Shown in pieces: positions 9,126-20,074 of a stretch of DNA of 64,000 nucleotides. The DNA lies in contig CBDCIS010000011.1 in assembly GCA_965217565.1 (NCBI GenBank), positions 1 through 64,000 on the forward strand, in the 5' to 3' direction. The stretch is from CBDCIS01 sp965217565 (GTDB lineage Bacteria; Chloroflexota; Dehalococcoidia; Lucifugimonadales; CATOSD01). Positions within the stretch are counted from its first letter, which is position 1; every line of letters starts with the position of its first letter. A program made the position numbers and the translations under genes. The notes below the pieces were generated by a model. That model had not been told where the DNA came from. It ran no database searches and was given only the letters and a program-made list of their open reading frames with translations.

Positions 9126-9157
9126 CCGTAGGGACGACCGGCAGATCGTCCCTACGG
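9126..9157. terminator. 12-bp stem hairpin downstream of fdh
   Basis: CCGTAGGGACGA at 9126-9137 pairs perfectly with TCGTCCCTACGG at 9146-9157 around an eight-base loop. No T tract follows on either strand. It may be a bidirectional terminator or a REP-like unit. Confidence 0.5.
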
Positions 9158-9179
9158 CCAATCGCTGCGTCCGTCGCGC

Positions 9180-10235
9180 CTAACCCTCATACGCATAGCT
9201 GTAGCTTGGGCTGACCACCCTGCCGCCATCGACTATGAGGTACTCGCGCTCCAGCGGAGCGCCGTCGAAGAAGCGTGTCAGGCAATCGCGTATGCCGTCG
9301 GCGTAGCGCCTCTGCGCCTCCAGGCTCGTGCCCGACACGTGCGGCGTCATCGCGTGGTTGGGCATGTTGCGCCAGGGATGGTCTGCGGGCGCGGGCTGCG
9401 GATACCACACGTCGCCGGCGTATCCGGCCAGGTGTCCCTGCTCCATCACCTCCACCAGCGCGTCGGTATCGACGATGGCCCCTCGCGCGGTGTTCACCAG
9501 GTACGCGCCCTTCTTCATGCTCAGCAGAAGTTCGCGGTCGAACAGCCCCCTTGTCTGCGGCGTGAGCGAGATGTGGATGGTAACCACGTCGCACGTCCTG
9601 ACGAGAGGGTCGAGCCGCATGTAGCGCGCCCCAAGCGCCTGCTCGTCCACGGTGCTCAGGTGCTGGAGGTCGAAATAGTACGTCGTAACGTCGAACGGCT
9701 TCAGCCGGGCTGCCACGCGCTGCCCTATGCGCCCCATACCCACTATGCCCACCGTCTTGTCCTCCAGGTCGTGGGACTTCGCCGCTATCTTGCCAATGTC
9801 CCATCCGCCGGCAATCACCTCGTTGTAGGACGGAAAGTAGTTGCGAACCAGGGTCAGAATCTGCATGACGGTGTGCTCGGCCACACTAACCACGTTGCTG
9901 CCGGTTATCTCCGCCACGGTGACGTTCCGCTCCGCCGCCGTCGCCAGGTCCACGTGGTCCGAGCCGACTCCGGCGGTGAGGACCAGGCGAAGGTCGGGCG
10001 CCTTTTCTATCTTCTGCTTGGTGACGTAGGTTGGCCAGAATGGCGTGGTAATCACCACGTTGGCCGTCGGCAGGTGCTCCTCGAGCTCCGCCTCCGGATC
10101 GGTCAGCGCGACCAGTTCGTGGCCTCTCGCTTCCACCATCTCACGCAGGCCGAGGGCGTTTTCCGCGCATCCAAGCAGTTCGGGCGTTTCCTTGGCGTTC
10201 GGGCCACCGGGGTACAGGACTGCGACGACTTTCAT
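9180..10235 (-). CDS. fdh: NAD-dependent formate dehydrogenase
   Basis: Oxidises formate to CO2 with reduction of NAD+. It belongs to the metal-free D-2-hydroxyacid dehydrogenase superfamily. Formate-dehydrogenase-specific stretches are clear: TTPFWPTYVT (65-72), LTAGVGSDHVD, AEITGSNVVSVAEH with Asn114, GYAGDVWYPQPAPADHPWR with Gln280 and TPHVSGTSLEAQRRYADG with His299. Arg251 in NTARG completes the active site. Asp189 after the second Rossmann strand argues for NAD+ rather than NADP+. At 351 residues it lacks the longer N-terminal extension of some methylotroph enzymes. It stands alone. Formate could come from C1 or oxalate-type catabolism, which is inference. Confidence 0.92.
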   Translation of the reverse strand: MKVVAVLYPGGPNAKETPELLGCAENALGLREMVEARGHELVALTDPEAELEEHLPTANVVITTPFWPTYVTKQKIEKAPDLRLVLTAGVGSDHVDLATAAERNVTVAEITGSNVVSVAEHTVMQILTLVRNYFPSYNEVIAGGWDIGKIAAKSHDLEDKTVGIVGMGRIGQRVAARLKPFDVTTYYFDLQHLSTVDEQALGARYMRLDPLVRTCDVVTIHISLTPQTRGLFDRELLLSMKKGAYLVNTARGAIVDTDALVEVMEQGHLAGYAGDVWYPQPAPADHPWRNMPNHAMTPHVSGTSLEAQRRYADGIRDCLTRFFDGAPLEREYLIVDGGRVVSPSYSYAYEG

Positions 10236-10280
10236 GGTTCACCTACCTCTCGATTTGGATTGTTTGCGCCGGGCTACTGG

Positions 10281-10673
10281 CTAAAGCGAATTGGAGACCA
10301 GAAATGCGGTTGTGAGAGGAACCCCGTCCAGAAGTATCGGATAGGCGTTCACGGTGGGTTCGTCGAGGAAGACGACGGGAAACTCCTGGGTGACGGCCTG
10401 TGTGAAGACGTTGAGATGCTCGGGAAGAATCTCGAAGCTCACGGGCTTCAGGTACTCGTATCCCTCGTGGCAGAAAGTCAAGGTGTGTCTCCCATCGCCT
10501 GCGAATACCATGATGAACAGGGTCGTGAGATGTCTCTTGACCCCGGCAGTCCCGGACTCCGCCGGAATCACAGTGACCTGGTTGTGGATGTTGAGAAGAT
10601 CGAACCCGCCGTCCCTGGGGCGGTACTCGTCAGCGAATATGGCGAACATGCAGCGCGGCGTAACCTGTGCCAT
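10281..10673 (-). CDS. Conserved small protein of unknown function
   Basis: A 130-residue soluble protein. The pattern MFAIFADEYRPRDGGFDLLNI, then LFIMVFAGDGRHTL and a C-terminal AYPILLDGVPLTTAFLV, suggests alternating beta strands of a small sandwich. It resembles a class of short uncharacterised proteins that begin with a 'FAIFADE/FAxVCDD' strand. No catalytic motif, signal peptide or membrane segment is seen. It lies between fdh and the CocE-type hydrolase on the same strand. The absence of frame breaks and the coding-like composition support a real gene. Confidence 0.65.
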   Translation of the reverse strand: MAQVTPRCMFAIFADEYRPRDGGFDLLNIHNQVTVIPAESGTAGVKRHLTTLFIMVFAGDGRHTLTFCHEGYEYLKPVSFEILPEHLNVFTQAVTQEFPVVFLDEPTVNAYPILLDGVPLTTAFLVSNSL

Positions 10674-10746
10674 CCGGCGCTCCCGGTCTCAGAAACCCTG
10701 CGAATCGTATCTCGTGCGCGCCCAATCATGCGCGATTCCATGTCGT

Positions 10747-12588
10747 CTATTCTTGCGGTACAACCGGCAACCGTATGTGTGATGGGCGTCTCGCGTCGTG
10801 GTAAACGGAGTTCCTGGCTATCTCCGTGCGGCGGCTCAGACCCAGAGGCTCACCTGTGTTGGGGTTTACGTCGAGACGGGGGAAATTGCTGCTGGAAATG
10901 TCCACGCGAATCCGGTGGCCCCTGCCGAACAGGTTGCTGGTGGGATATAGCTCGATGGTGAACTCGTACACTCTTCCCGGCTCCATCAGCTCCGCTCTCT
11001 CGAAGGAATCGCGGTAGCGCGCCCTGATAACGCCGTCCGTGATGTTCATGTCAAAGCCCTGCGGATAGTCCGCGCTCGGCGGGTACACGTCAACCAGCTT
11101 GGCCGTGAAGTCGGTGTCAACGCACGAAGACGACGCCCACAGCGTGGCAACCACAGGCCCGGTAACCTCTATCGCCTCCCCGAGAAGCGGCGTCTCGAAC
11201 GTGAGCACGTCGTGCCGCGACGCCAGGGGCAGGTATGGCTCCTTGGAGCCGTAGAAGCGCGGGCCTTCCTGCTGGTGGAACGCTCCCCCAACCATGATGT
11301 CGGCTCCTGACGAGATGTTTCCCCCAATCGTCGGCGTTGGGTTGTTGGGGTCGAACAGGTACTCGCTGGGGGGAGCGTCTAACCGGGGAGTCGCCGTGGA
11401 CAGCGTTCCTCCGGCGTGAAGATAGAATTCGGTGTCGCGGGCGCGGGCTATGGGCCAGTCCGGTTCGTCGCGCCAGCGTCCTCCGTGATTGAGGCGGCCC
11501 TCGGCGTTCTTGCGGCCGTCGCCGCCCATGACGAAGAGCCGCACCGGGGCCTCTCGTTCCACGCCGTTGTCCATGTCTTTCAGCCAGCGGTCGAACCACC
11601 GCAGGCGCATGTGGTTGTAATCGTCGGCCAGGTTGCCCGAAACGACCGAACCCGGCCCGAAGTCCACGTCGCCGGAGAACGATACGTCGTGCGCACCGTG
11701 CGTCCAGGGGCCGAGAACCATGCGAATCGGCCCTCCCTTGATGGGCGAGAGTCCTGTGTAGTTGCGGGTCGTGGTGCGAGTGTAGGGGTCGTACCAACTG
11801 CCCAGGTGCAGTTGAGGAATGTCTGCGTACTGGTCGAAGTACAGCTCGTTGCAGATTCCCATCTGCTGCCAGTACTCGCCAAAATCGGCCTGCGTCCACA
11901 TGTCGAAGATGTAGTCCTCGTAATCGGGCGCCCAGCGCAGCGGCGAATGGCCCTTCTTCCAGGGCATGCGTTTGAACCACTCCCGCAGGTCCTCCGCTTC
12001 CAGGGCGGCCTTGACGGTGGGATCTCTCAGCGCCTCCTTGCTGTTGCGGGCGTGCGTGAAAGCCCAGCAAAGCTGACGCATCTCCAGCGTGCCGCTGTTG
12101 CGGCAGGAGTTGTCGTGGGCGTTTGTAAACCCGCCGCAATCCATGAACGCACACGCCAGGTTGGGTGGGTTGGTCGCGGCCATGGCCGCCTGCGTGTGCG
12201 CGCCGTAGGATATGCCGAAGGTTCCCACCTTGCCGTTGGACCAGGGCTGCTGGCCTATCCATTCCAGAGTGTCATAGCCGTCCTGGGGATCGTTCAGGTA
12301 CTTTACGAACGAGCCCTCCGACTTGAAGCGGCCGCGGTTGTCCTGGAAGATGACGACGTATCCGCGGCTGGCGAAGTACTGGGCCTCGGCGCGGTTGCGG
12401 TCGGTCTCCTTGTTGTAGGGCGTTCTCTGCATGACGGCGGGAAGCGTGCCCTCGATTGGCTTGTCGTCGCGGGCGGGGAAATAGAGGTCTGTGGCGAGGC
12501 GAATGCCGTCTCGCAGCGTCACCATCACGTCGCCTTGCGGGAACACCTCGTACTCAGGCTGGGACTCTATGCGAGTCTGCTGGGCCAT
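10747..12588 (-). CDS. CocE/NonD family hydrolase (X-Pro dipeptidyl-peptidase S15-like)
   Basis: A 613-residue serine hydrolase. Residues 15-330 form the S15 alpha/beta-hydrolase domain: VMVTLRDGIRLATDLYFP, the oxyanion region RTPYNK, QDNRGRF and the nucleophile elbow GISYGA (Ser127). The Asp is expected near WYDPY and the His in GPWTHG. Residues 400-600 form the C-terminal jelly-roll (VTGPVVATLWASSS, TDFTAKLVDVYP, GHRIRVDISSSNFPR). Family members cleave ester or amide bonds of cocaine-, glutaryl- or acyl-type substrates; the true substrate is unknown. There is no signal peptide. Confidence 0.92.
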   Translation of the reverse strand: MAQQTRIESQPEYEVFPQGDVMVTLRDGIRLATDLYFPARDDKPIEGTLPAVMQRTPYNKETDRNRAEAQYFASRGYVVIFQDNRGRFKSEGSFVKYLNDPQDGYDTLEWIGQQPWSNGKVGTFGISYGAHTQAAMAATNPPNLACAFMDCGGFTNAHDNSCRNSGTLEMRQLCWAFTHARNSKEALRDPTVKAALEAEDLREWFKRMPWKKGHSPLRWAPDYEDYIFDMWTQADFGEYWQQMGICNELYFDQYADIPQLHLGSWYDPYTRTTTRNYTGLSPIKGGPIRMVLGPWTHGAHDVSFSGDVDFGPGSVVSGNLADDYNHMRLRWFDRWLKDMDNGVEREAPVRLFVMGGDGRKNAEGRLNHGGRWRDEPDWPIARARDTEFYLHAGGTLSTATPRLDAPPSEYLFDPNNPTPTIGGNISSGADIMVGGAFHQQEGPRFYGSKEPYLPLASRHDVLTFETPLLGEAIEVTGPVVATLWASSSCVDTDFTAKLVDVYPPSADYPQGFDMNITDGVIRARYRDSFERAELMEPGRVYEFTIELYPTSNLFGRGHRIRVDISSSNFPRLDVNPNTGEPLGLSRRTEIARNSVYHDARRPSHIRLPVVPQE

Positions 12589-12721
12589 CTGTCTTCCCTC
12601 TTCTTCGATGCCTTGAGGATTGCCGCCCTCACCGCAAGCGCGGTATCAACGTGCGAAAGATTATATTGACGCGCACGATACCAGTCAACATTTATGCCGC
12701 CGCGAAGACGATTAGCGACCC

Positions 12722-14359
<1,638 letters not shown>

Positions 14360-14483
14360 CTGGGACACTCCTCTTGGTTCATGAGCGTTGCTCGGCTCTC
14401 GCAATTCGTTCGCTCCATAGTTTAACACCCGCAACCCCGATTGACACCCGCAAACGCCTGTGTCGCTATTCGTCTCCGCGGGC

Positions 14484-15767
14484 TCAGCGGGGCGACCAGG
14501 TGGCCATTAGCCCGTCCGCTATGGTCTGGGCGATAGAGTCCGGTTCGACTGACAGCGCTAGTATCCTCGGCGTTTCCTGGAGGTTCTGCGACGCTGAAAC
14601 GCCTACGTTGCCCACGACGCTCCCCGCAAACACGATGGAGCCGCTGTCCGGAGACCAGGTCGAATGTGAGTACGCGAACTGGTCGAAGAACAGCAGGATG
14701 TTCAGTTGGTCGCTCGTGGGCAGGAAATCCACCAGGGACCATCGCGCCCCACCCACGAGGTCCAGGATGTTCCAGCGCAGCGCCCTCTCGCCCTGCGGCA
14801 GCGTGACGTAGGCCAGTTTCGTGCTGTCGGGCGACCAGAAGAAGGCGATCAGGTTCTCGTTGACCTCCGCTTCCTTCCTGGCGCCGTCGGGGGAGTACAA
14901 CCGCACACCCTGATAGACCGAGCCGCCCATGACGCGGGAGAACTGCCCGGAGTGGGCCACCGCCAGCGAGCCGCCGTCCGGGGACCATAGGAACGCCGTC
15001 GTCCCGCGGGCGTCGTCGATGACCTTTCGACGGCCCGACTCGGGCTCGTCCAGGTACAGCTTCTCTCCTCCATCCGCGTCTTCCGACACATAGACGACGC
15101 CGTTGCCGGAGGGACGCCAAGCGGGCGTCCGGTACGTCGAGGATTGAATGTCGAGGTCTGATACTCTGCCGGCTTCGTCGGGACTTACGATGAAGTGGTT
15201 CACGCCGCCGTGCACCATGATGTTCGCCGAATCGGGAGACCACGAGGCGTACAGGGGCGCATTGGTCAACACGAACTGCGGTTCGAGTTCGTCTTCTAGG
15301 TCGTCTATGAAGAGCGCGAGGCCTCGAGGCGTGCTTGCCATGAACAAAAGCCAACGGCTGTTGGGAGACCACAGCGTGTAGTGAGGCATCCCGGAGAGGA
15401 TCGGCCCCATGTTGGGCTCGTTGGCGAAGATAGCGCTGGGCTCGCTGTCTCCAACCCGGAGGGCGAACAGCGTCAGCGGCCCCCGTGCGTTGCCCTGCGT
15501 GGTGATGCCCGAAAAGGCGATGCGGCTCGCGTCCGGCGACCACGACGGCCAGGTGAACAGACCCATATCAGGGCTGAGCCGCGCAACGCTGGAGCCGTCA
15601 GGACTCGCCACGCTAATGCGGCCTTCGAGGTCAACGTAGGCAATCAGGTTGACGCTCGGATCGGGAGGCACGGCGGCGGTCGTAGAAAATGCGCCGCCCC
15701 TGCTCCCAAGCGCCGCGGTGGCCGCCATCAGCGCGGCAAAGACCAACCCGAAGGCAATGGCTCTCAT
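14484..15767 (-). CDS. Exported WD40/PD40 (TolB-like) beta-propeller protein
   Basis: A 427-residue protein with a signal peptide (hydrophobic residues 4-20, then AALGS). It has repeated PD40 blades of the form WSPDASRIAFSG, WSPNSRWLLFMA, WSPDSANIMVHG, WRPSGNGVVYVS, WSPDGGSLAVAH, WSPDSTKLAYVT and WSPDSGSIVFAG. At least seven such units at 40-60 residue spacing fit a closed propeller. It is probably exported and used for protein interaction; no enzyme motif is seen. GGAGGGCAT precedes the ATG. In the same direction as the mutase gene but 125 bp away, so it may have its own promoter. Confidence 0.85.
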   Translation of the reverse strand: MRAIAFGLVFAALMAATAALGSRGGAFSTTAAVPPDPSVNLIAYVDLEGRISVASPDGSSVARLSPDMGLFTWPSWSPDASRIAFSGITTQGNARGPLTLFALRVGDSEPSAIFANEPNMGPILSGMPHYTLWSPNSRWLLFMASTPRGLALFIDDLEDELEPQFVLTNAPLYASWSPDSANIMVHGGVNHFIVSPDEAGRVSDLDIQSSTYRTPAWRPSGNGVVYVSEDADGGEKLYLDEPESGRRKVIDDARGTTAFLWSPDGGSLAVAHSGQFSRVMGGSVYQGVRLYSPDGARKEAEVNENLIAFFWSPDSTKLAYVTLPQGERALRWNILDLVGGARWSLVDFLPTSDQLNILLFFDQFAYSHSTWSPDSGSIVFAGSVVGNVGVSASQNLQETPRILALSVEPDSIAQTIADGLMATWSPR

Positions 15768-15830
15768 ATGCCCTCCTGTGGTGTGAGCGTCGAATGTGTG
15801 GGGCGTGGCGGCGTTCGCACAAGCCTGCCC

Positions 15831-16541
15831 CTACCTGCCATGCTCCGCGTAGTACCGCTCGATAGTCTCCCGGCTGATGGGGTAGTACTTGCCGGGGGCT
15901 ACGTTTTCCTTTTTGATCAGGCCCTTGACGTACTCTTCCATGGTTTCGTGCTCCTCCACCCAGTCGATGACCTTCTCGATCGCCTCGTTTGGCACTACGA
16001 CCACGCCATCGTCGTCGGCGACTATCAGGTCGTTGGGCCGGACGGCGACGCCCCCGCACCCTATGGTCACGTTGGCCTCGAACGGGTCGATCTCGCCTGC
16101 GCCGCCCATAGGCGTTCGACCTCCGGCGAAGACCATCAGGCCGTAGTCCTTTACGATGTCCAGGTCCCGGATCGAACCGTCGGTAACAAGGCCAGCGGCG
16201 CCTCTCATCTTCAACTGAAGCAGCTTCACATCGCCGCCGATTGCCGCGTACTTCCTTCCCATTCCGTCTATCACCAGCACGTCGCCCGGCTCGCAGGAGG
16301 CCATCGCCTGGTACTCCGGCGAATCCTCGCCGCGGTGGGTTTCCCTGATGATGTCGGCGCGGGGAGGGATGAAGCGCAGCGTTCTGGCCCTGCCCACCAT
16401 CATCCCGCCCGGCGTGAAGGCGTGCACGTCCCGCATGAAGCAGGGGTTGTAGCCCATCGCGCTAACCCCGCTGAAAACCGTCGCGCCAGCGACCTTCTTG
16501 TACCTGTCTATGAGTTCCTGGGTAATCTGGATGTCTGCCAT
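15831..16541 (-). CDS. RraA-family aldolase/decarboxylase-like protein
   Basis: A 236-residue member of the RraA/HMG-aldolase family. Key features are GDVLVIDGMG (about 86-95), which binds the dicarboxylate, and LVTDGSIRDLD with Arg125 and Asp126, the family metal/substrate residues. Relatives act as 4-hydroxy-4-methyl-2-oxoglutarate or 4-carboxy-4-hydroxy-2-oxoadipate aldolases, oxaloacetate decarboxylases or the RNase E regulator. The catabolic setting makes an aldolase more likely, but this is inference. ATG 16541 is used (GGAAGGAG upstream) instead of a start 72 bp earlier. Confidence 0.85.
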   Translation of the reverse strand: MADIQITQELIDRYKKVAGATVFSGVSAMGYNPCFMRDVHAFTPGGMMVGRARTLRFIPPRADIIRETHRGEDSPEYQAMASCEPGDVLVIDGMGRKYAAIGGDVKLLQLKMRGAAGLVTDGSIRDLDIVKDYGLMVFAGGRTPMGGAGEIDPFEANVTIGCGGVAVRPNDLIVADDDGVVVVPNEAIEKVIDWVEEHETMEEYVKGLIKKENVAPGKYYPISRETIERYYAEHGR

Positions 16542-16619
16542 TGCGTGTCGTACTCCTTCCGGTGGTGTGTGCATGAAACGCGGCGCTGGGCGTCCAAGGC
16601 AATAGTATCGCAAATTTAC

Positions 16620-16648
16620 TTGTGCTGAAATTCACGATAGCATACAAT
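16620..16648 (+). promoter_or_regulatory. Sigma70-like promoter for the metallophosphoesterase gene
   Basis: TTGTGC at 16620-16625, a 17-bp spacer and TACAAT at 16643-16648 lie 39 bp before GTG 16687 in the divergent intergenic region. Confidence 0.45.
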
Positions 16649-16686
16649 TGGCCTTGAGATAAGAGACGCGGGAGAGACGCATACAG

Positions 16687-17409
16687 GTGGGATCGACTGA
16701 ACCGAACGGCGGGAAGCGGCGAGCCTCGTTGAGGCTTCTTCATACATCCGACTGGCACATAGGAAGCGACGTCTATCCGGATGACGCCCTTCGAGGGCTG
16801 GAGGCCGTGCTTGCGTCCGCTCGGAACATGGCGGTTGACGCCCTGCTTATCGCGGGAGACCTCTTCGACAACAGGCGCGTTTCTGACGCGACGATCGACC
16901 GCGTATTCGACGACCTGGGCGCGTTCCGGAGGCCCGTCGTCGTACTGCCAGGCAACCATGATACCCTTCTCACGACGGCCTGGAAGTCCAGGCTTCTGCC
17001 CGCCAACCTCGACCTGATGCGGCGCGATGACGCGGAGTTGATAGTCATTGAATCCCTCGATCTTGCCGTGTGGGGCAGACCCGTGTACGACCATCACCCT
17101 GGCAACAAACCCATGGAAGGCTTGCCCTCGAGGCCGGGCAACAGGTGGTTCGTGCCTATGGCGCACGGGCTGTTCATGGACGGGCCAATCGACGAGTTCC
17201 GCTCCTCTCCAATCACAACCCGGGAGATTTCTGAAGCGGACTGCGACTACATCGCGTTGGGTCACGTTCACGCCCTCAGGAACGTGTCCCAAAATGGCGT
17301 TACGGCGTACTACTCCGGCGCGCCATCGGGCTCGCAAACCAGAACGGCCGTAGTCGTGGAATTGAACCTCGATACGGGCGTTAGCGTTTCGCCCTTCGTC
17401 ATTCGCTGA
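16687..17409 (+). CDS. Metallophosphoesterase (SbcD/Mre11-like)
   Basis: A 240-residue calcineurin-fold phosphoesterase. All five metal-ligand motifs are present in order: HTSDWHIG, IAGDLFDN, PGNHDT, PMAHG and GHVHA. The DWH start and short length match exonuclease-type (SbcD/YhaO-like) phosphoesterases without the capping domain. No SbcC-like ATPase adjoins it, so a DNA-repair role is only a family-level guess. It starts with GTG 16687. The gene diverges from rraA and is followed by the two-component pair. Confidence 0.87.
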   Translation: MGSTEPNGGKRRASLRLLHTSDWHIGSDVYPDDALRGLEAVLASARNMAVDALLIAGDLFDNRRVSDATIDRVFDDLGAFRRPVVVLPGNHDTLLTTAWKSRLLPANLDLMRRDDAELIVIESLDLAVWGRPVYDHHPGNKPMEGLPSRPGNRWFVPMAHGLFMDGPIDEFRSSPITTREISEADCDYIALGHVHALRNVSQNGVTAYYSGAPSGSQTRTAVVVELNLDTGVSVSPFVIR

Positions 17410-17487
17410 TTCCAGCTCGCCCGCGCCCCGCGCCCTCTCTTCCCTTCGCGGTCTTTGGTTCGTTAAGCACGTTTCCCTTTTGCGCGC

Positions 17488-17493
17488 TATAAT
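17488..17493 (+). promoter_or_regulatory. -10 box TATAAT before the response regulator
   Basis: A perfect TATAAT lies 24-36 bp before the two possible GTG starts of the response regulator. No good -35 hexamer stands at 16-18 bp, as is common for activator-dependent promoters. Confidence 0.45.
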
Positions 17494-17511
17494 AGGACAA
17501 AATCTATTGAC

Positions 17512-18225
17512 GTGGAGCTCATCGTGACCGCGCAGACAGTGCTCGTCGTGGAAGACGAAGAGAACATTCTGGAAGCCATCAGGTACAATCTCGAGCATGA
17601 GGGGTATAGCCTGCTTGCGACGGACGATGGCGAGGATGGCCTGAAGCTCGCGCGCGAAGGCAACCCGGACCTGATTATTCTGGACGTCATGCTTCCCAAG
17701 TTGGACGGTTTCGAGGTCTGTCGCATCCTGCGGCGCGAAACCAGCGTGCCTATACTGATGCTGACGGCGAAGGGTGAGGAGATTGATAGGGTGGTGGGGT
17801 TGGAGCTTGGCGCGGACGACTATGTGACCAAACCCTTCAGCATGAGAGAGTTGATAGTAAGGGTAAGGAACCTGCTTCGGCGTTCTCACCCATCTTCCGA
17901 ACCTGGGCCGCAGGCGTCCTCGCCCGGGGCGTTCGAGGTGAACGGCCTCGAAGTTGACCTCACGAGCCACACCGCGAGAATCGACGGCAAGACCTTGAAG
18001 ATGAAACCGCGCGAATTCGACCTGCTGGCCCTGCTGATGGAGAACGCGGGCAGAGCCTTCACTCGCGAACAGATACTCGAACGCCTGTGGGGTTACGACT
18101 ATATCGGCGACACACGCACGGTTGACGTTCATATTCGCTGGCTGCGTGAGAAGATAGAAACGATCCCGAGCCAGCCCAGGAGAATCGTCACTATCCGAGG
18201 AGTGGGATATCGGTTTGACGGATGA
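17512..18225 (+). CDS. OmpR/PhoB-family response regulator
   Basis: A receiver domain (residues 6-120) has the acidic pair in VVEDEE, phosphoacceptor Asp58 in LDVMLPKLDGFE and the Lys of DDYVTKPFS. A winged-helix DNA-binding domain (about 140-235) ends in RTVDVHIRWLREKIE and RIVTIRGVGYRF. The GTG at 17524, with GGAG just upstream, is an equally good start and would shorten it by four residues. Its stop overlaps the kinase start (ATGA), so the two are co-translated. PhoB/WalR-like phosphate or envelope stress control is likely from family and partner, not proven. Confidence 0.93.
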   Translation: MELIVTAQTVLVVEDEENILEAIRYNLEHEGYSLLATDDGEDGLKLAREGNPDLIILDVMLPKLDGFEVCRILRRETSVPILMLTAKGEEIDRVVGLELGADDYVTKPFSMRELIVRVRNLLRRSHPSSEPGPQASSPGAFEVNGLEVDLTSHTARIDGKTLKMKPREFDLLALLMENAGRAFTREQILERLWGYDYIGDTRTVDVHIRWLREKIETIPSQPRRIVTIRGVGYRFDG

Positions 18226-19985
18226 GATTGCCTCACTCTCTTCACTGGCGAATCGCGTTGGCTTATACAGCCCTCATCTTCGTTACGATGGGGGTAGTCA
18301 GCGTTTACCTGGTCAATTTCATCCGCGACACCTTCGTTGCCAACCTGGAGCGCAGGCTCGAACAGGAAGCAAGCCTTCTGAGCGAGAGCGCGTCCCATCT
18401 GTTCGGCGACCCAATTGACCTGCCCGGCCTGCGCGCCATTACCGAGCGGACGGGGGAAATCATCGACGCCAGGGTGACCCTTCTCGACAGCGACGGCGTT
18501 GTCTTGACCGATTCCTCGGAAGATCCTGTGGCCATGGATAGCTTTGCCAATCGCCCCGAGTTCCGAAGCGCCCTGAGCCTGGGGGCAAGCAAGGGCTCCC
18601 GGAGAAACGCGGCGAGCGGCGAAGATGTCTTCTACTTCGCCGGCCAAATCCAATCGGGAGGCGCCCCAGTGGGAGTGGCGCTCATTGCCGTTCCCGCCTC
18701 TCAGGTGCAATCCCACGTCAACCGGATCATTCTCACGGTCCTCCTCGCCGCCCTCGTCGTCGCTTGCCTTTCGGTCGGCTTAGGCTACTTCCTGGCGCGC
18801 CGAACTTCGCGCTCGGTCAAGTCAGTGGCGGAAGGTGCGCGGCGCCTTGCCCAGGGAGACCTGGATCACCGGGTGAGAGCCCTCTCTATGGATGAAACCC
18901 AAGAGTTGGCTGCCGCATTCAATACGATGGCAACCACCTTACGGGACATGATAGGAGACCTTTCGGGGGAGAGAAACAAGCTGTCTGCAGTGCTGGAAGT
19001 CATGGCCGACGGCGTTATCGTCATCGAGTCGGACGGCCAGATCGCGCTTATGAACCAGGCCGCCGAACTTCTTCTGGACGTAAGAGTCGATGAGGTTGTC
19101 GGCAGCCGCCTGGTGGAAGTCGTTCGAGACCACGAGTTGCAGCAGTTGGTAACCCAATCGCTGGAATCGGGGGGAGCTAGACAGGCAGAGATAGAGTTGC
19201 TTCACCGCCGTCGCTACCTGAGCGCGACCGCCATTCCGCTACACCATAGCGGCGCGCAGGGAGCCCTGCTAACGCTGCACGACCTCACCGGCATCAGGCA
19301 GGTGGAGACCACCCGCAAGGAGTTCGTCAGCAACGTGTCTCACGAACTGCGCAACCCCCTGGCCTCGGTGAAGGCGATGGTCGAGACCCTGGAGGGCGCC
19401 GCGCTCGACGACAGGAAGGTCACCGAAGATTTCCTGAGACGCATTCACCGGGACGTGGACCGCATGACGGGCATAGTCAACGACCTGCTGGAGCTTTCCA
19501 GGCTCGAAAGCGGACAGGCTTCCATTCAACCGAACACTATCGACCTCATCCCCCTGATGAAGGACGCCGAGACGCAATTTCGACTCCAGGCCGAGGCCAT
19601 GGATATTGCCTTTCACGCCGAATTGCCGGATACCCTGCCTCTCACGATTGGCGAACAGGAGAAGCTGTTCCAGGTTCTGGTTAACCTGCTGGAGAACGCC
19701 CTCAAGTTCACCCCGGCCGGTGGTGCGATCACACTGACTGCTGACGAGCGAGGGAACTGCGTTGAGATCGGAGTGACCGATACGGGTGTTGGCATACCAC
19801 GCGAACACCTCCCTCACGTGTTCGAACGCTTCTACAAGGTTGACCGCGCCCGGCGCGACAGCGGAACCGGGCTGGGACTCGCCATCGTGAAGCACATCGT
19901 CCATGCCTACGGCGGCGAGGTTGGCGTGAAGAGCGTGGAGGGCGAGGGCAGCGCGTTCAGCTTCACGCTGCCTCGCGCGCCGTGA
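18222..19985 (+). CDS. Membrane sensor histidine kinase (PhoR/WalK-like)
   Basis: A 587-residue sensor. TM1 (about 10-32), an extracytoplasmic region (33-165) and TM2 (about 168-190) are followed by a HAMP domain (SVKSVAEGARRLAQGDLDHR), a PAS domain (EVMADGVIVIESDGQIALMNQAAE) and a HisKA dimerisation helix with His374 in FVSNVSHELRNPL. The ATPase domain has the N box (NLLENALKFTP), G1 (DTGVGIP) and G2 (GTGLGLAIVKHIV). Domain order is that of PhoR/WalK kinases that act on OmpR-type regulators. It overlaps its regulator by four bases. The extracytoplasmic signal is unknown. Confidence 0.93.
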   Translation: MRLPHSLHWRIALAYTALIFVTMGVVSVYLVNFIRDTFVANLERRLEQEASLLSESASHLFGDPIDLPGLRAITERTGEIIDARVTLLDSDGVVLTDSSEDPVAMDSFANRPEFRSALSLGASKGSRRNAASGEDVFYFAGQIQSGGAPVGVALIAVPASQVQSHVNRIILTVLLAALVVACLSVGLGYFLARRTSRSVKSVAEGARRLAQGDLDHRVRALSMDETQELAAAFNTMATTLRDMIGDLSGERNKLSAVLEVMADGVIVIESDGQIALMNQAAELLLDVRVDEVVGSRLVEVVRDHELQQLVTQSLESGGARQAEIELLHRRRYLSATAIPLHHSGAQGALLTLHDLTGIRQVETTRKEFVSNVSHELRNPLASVKAMVETLEGAALDDRKVTEDFLRRIHRDVDRMTGIVNDLLELSRLESGQASIQPNTIDLIPLMKDAETQFRLQAEAMDIAFHAELPDTLPLTIGEQEKLFQVLVNLLENALKFTPAGGAITLTADERGNCVEIGVTDTGVGIPREHLPHVFERFYKVDRARRDSGTGLGLAIVKHIVHAYGGEVGVKSVEGEGSAFSFTLPRAP

Positions 19986-20074
19986 TCGGCGTTCTGACGC
20001 GAGGACGGCGGGTGTTTAGCGCTATGAAGAAGCGGGCATATGTTGCTTGAATCACATGTGACACACCCGGTCGC

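Noticed and set aside
9339..10961. 540-codon plus-strand frame across fdh and the next genes
   Set aside because: Spans three genes in antisense with Arg/His/Val-rich composition typical of shadow frames in GC-rich genomes.
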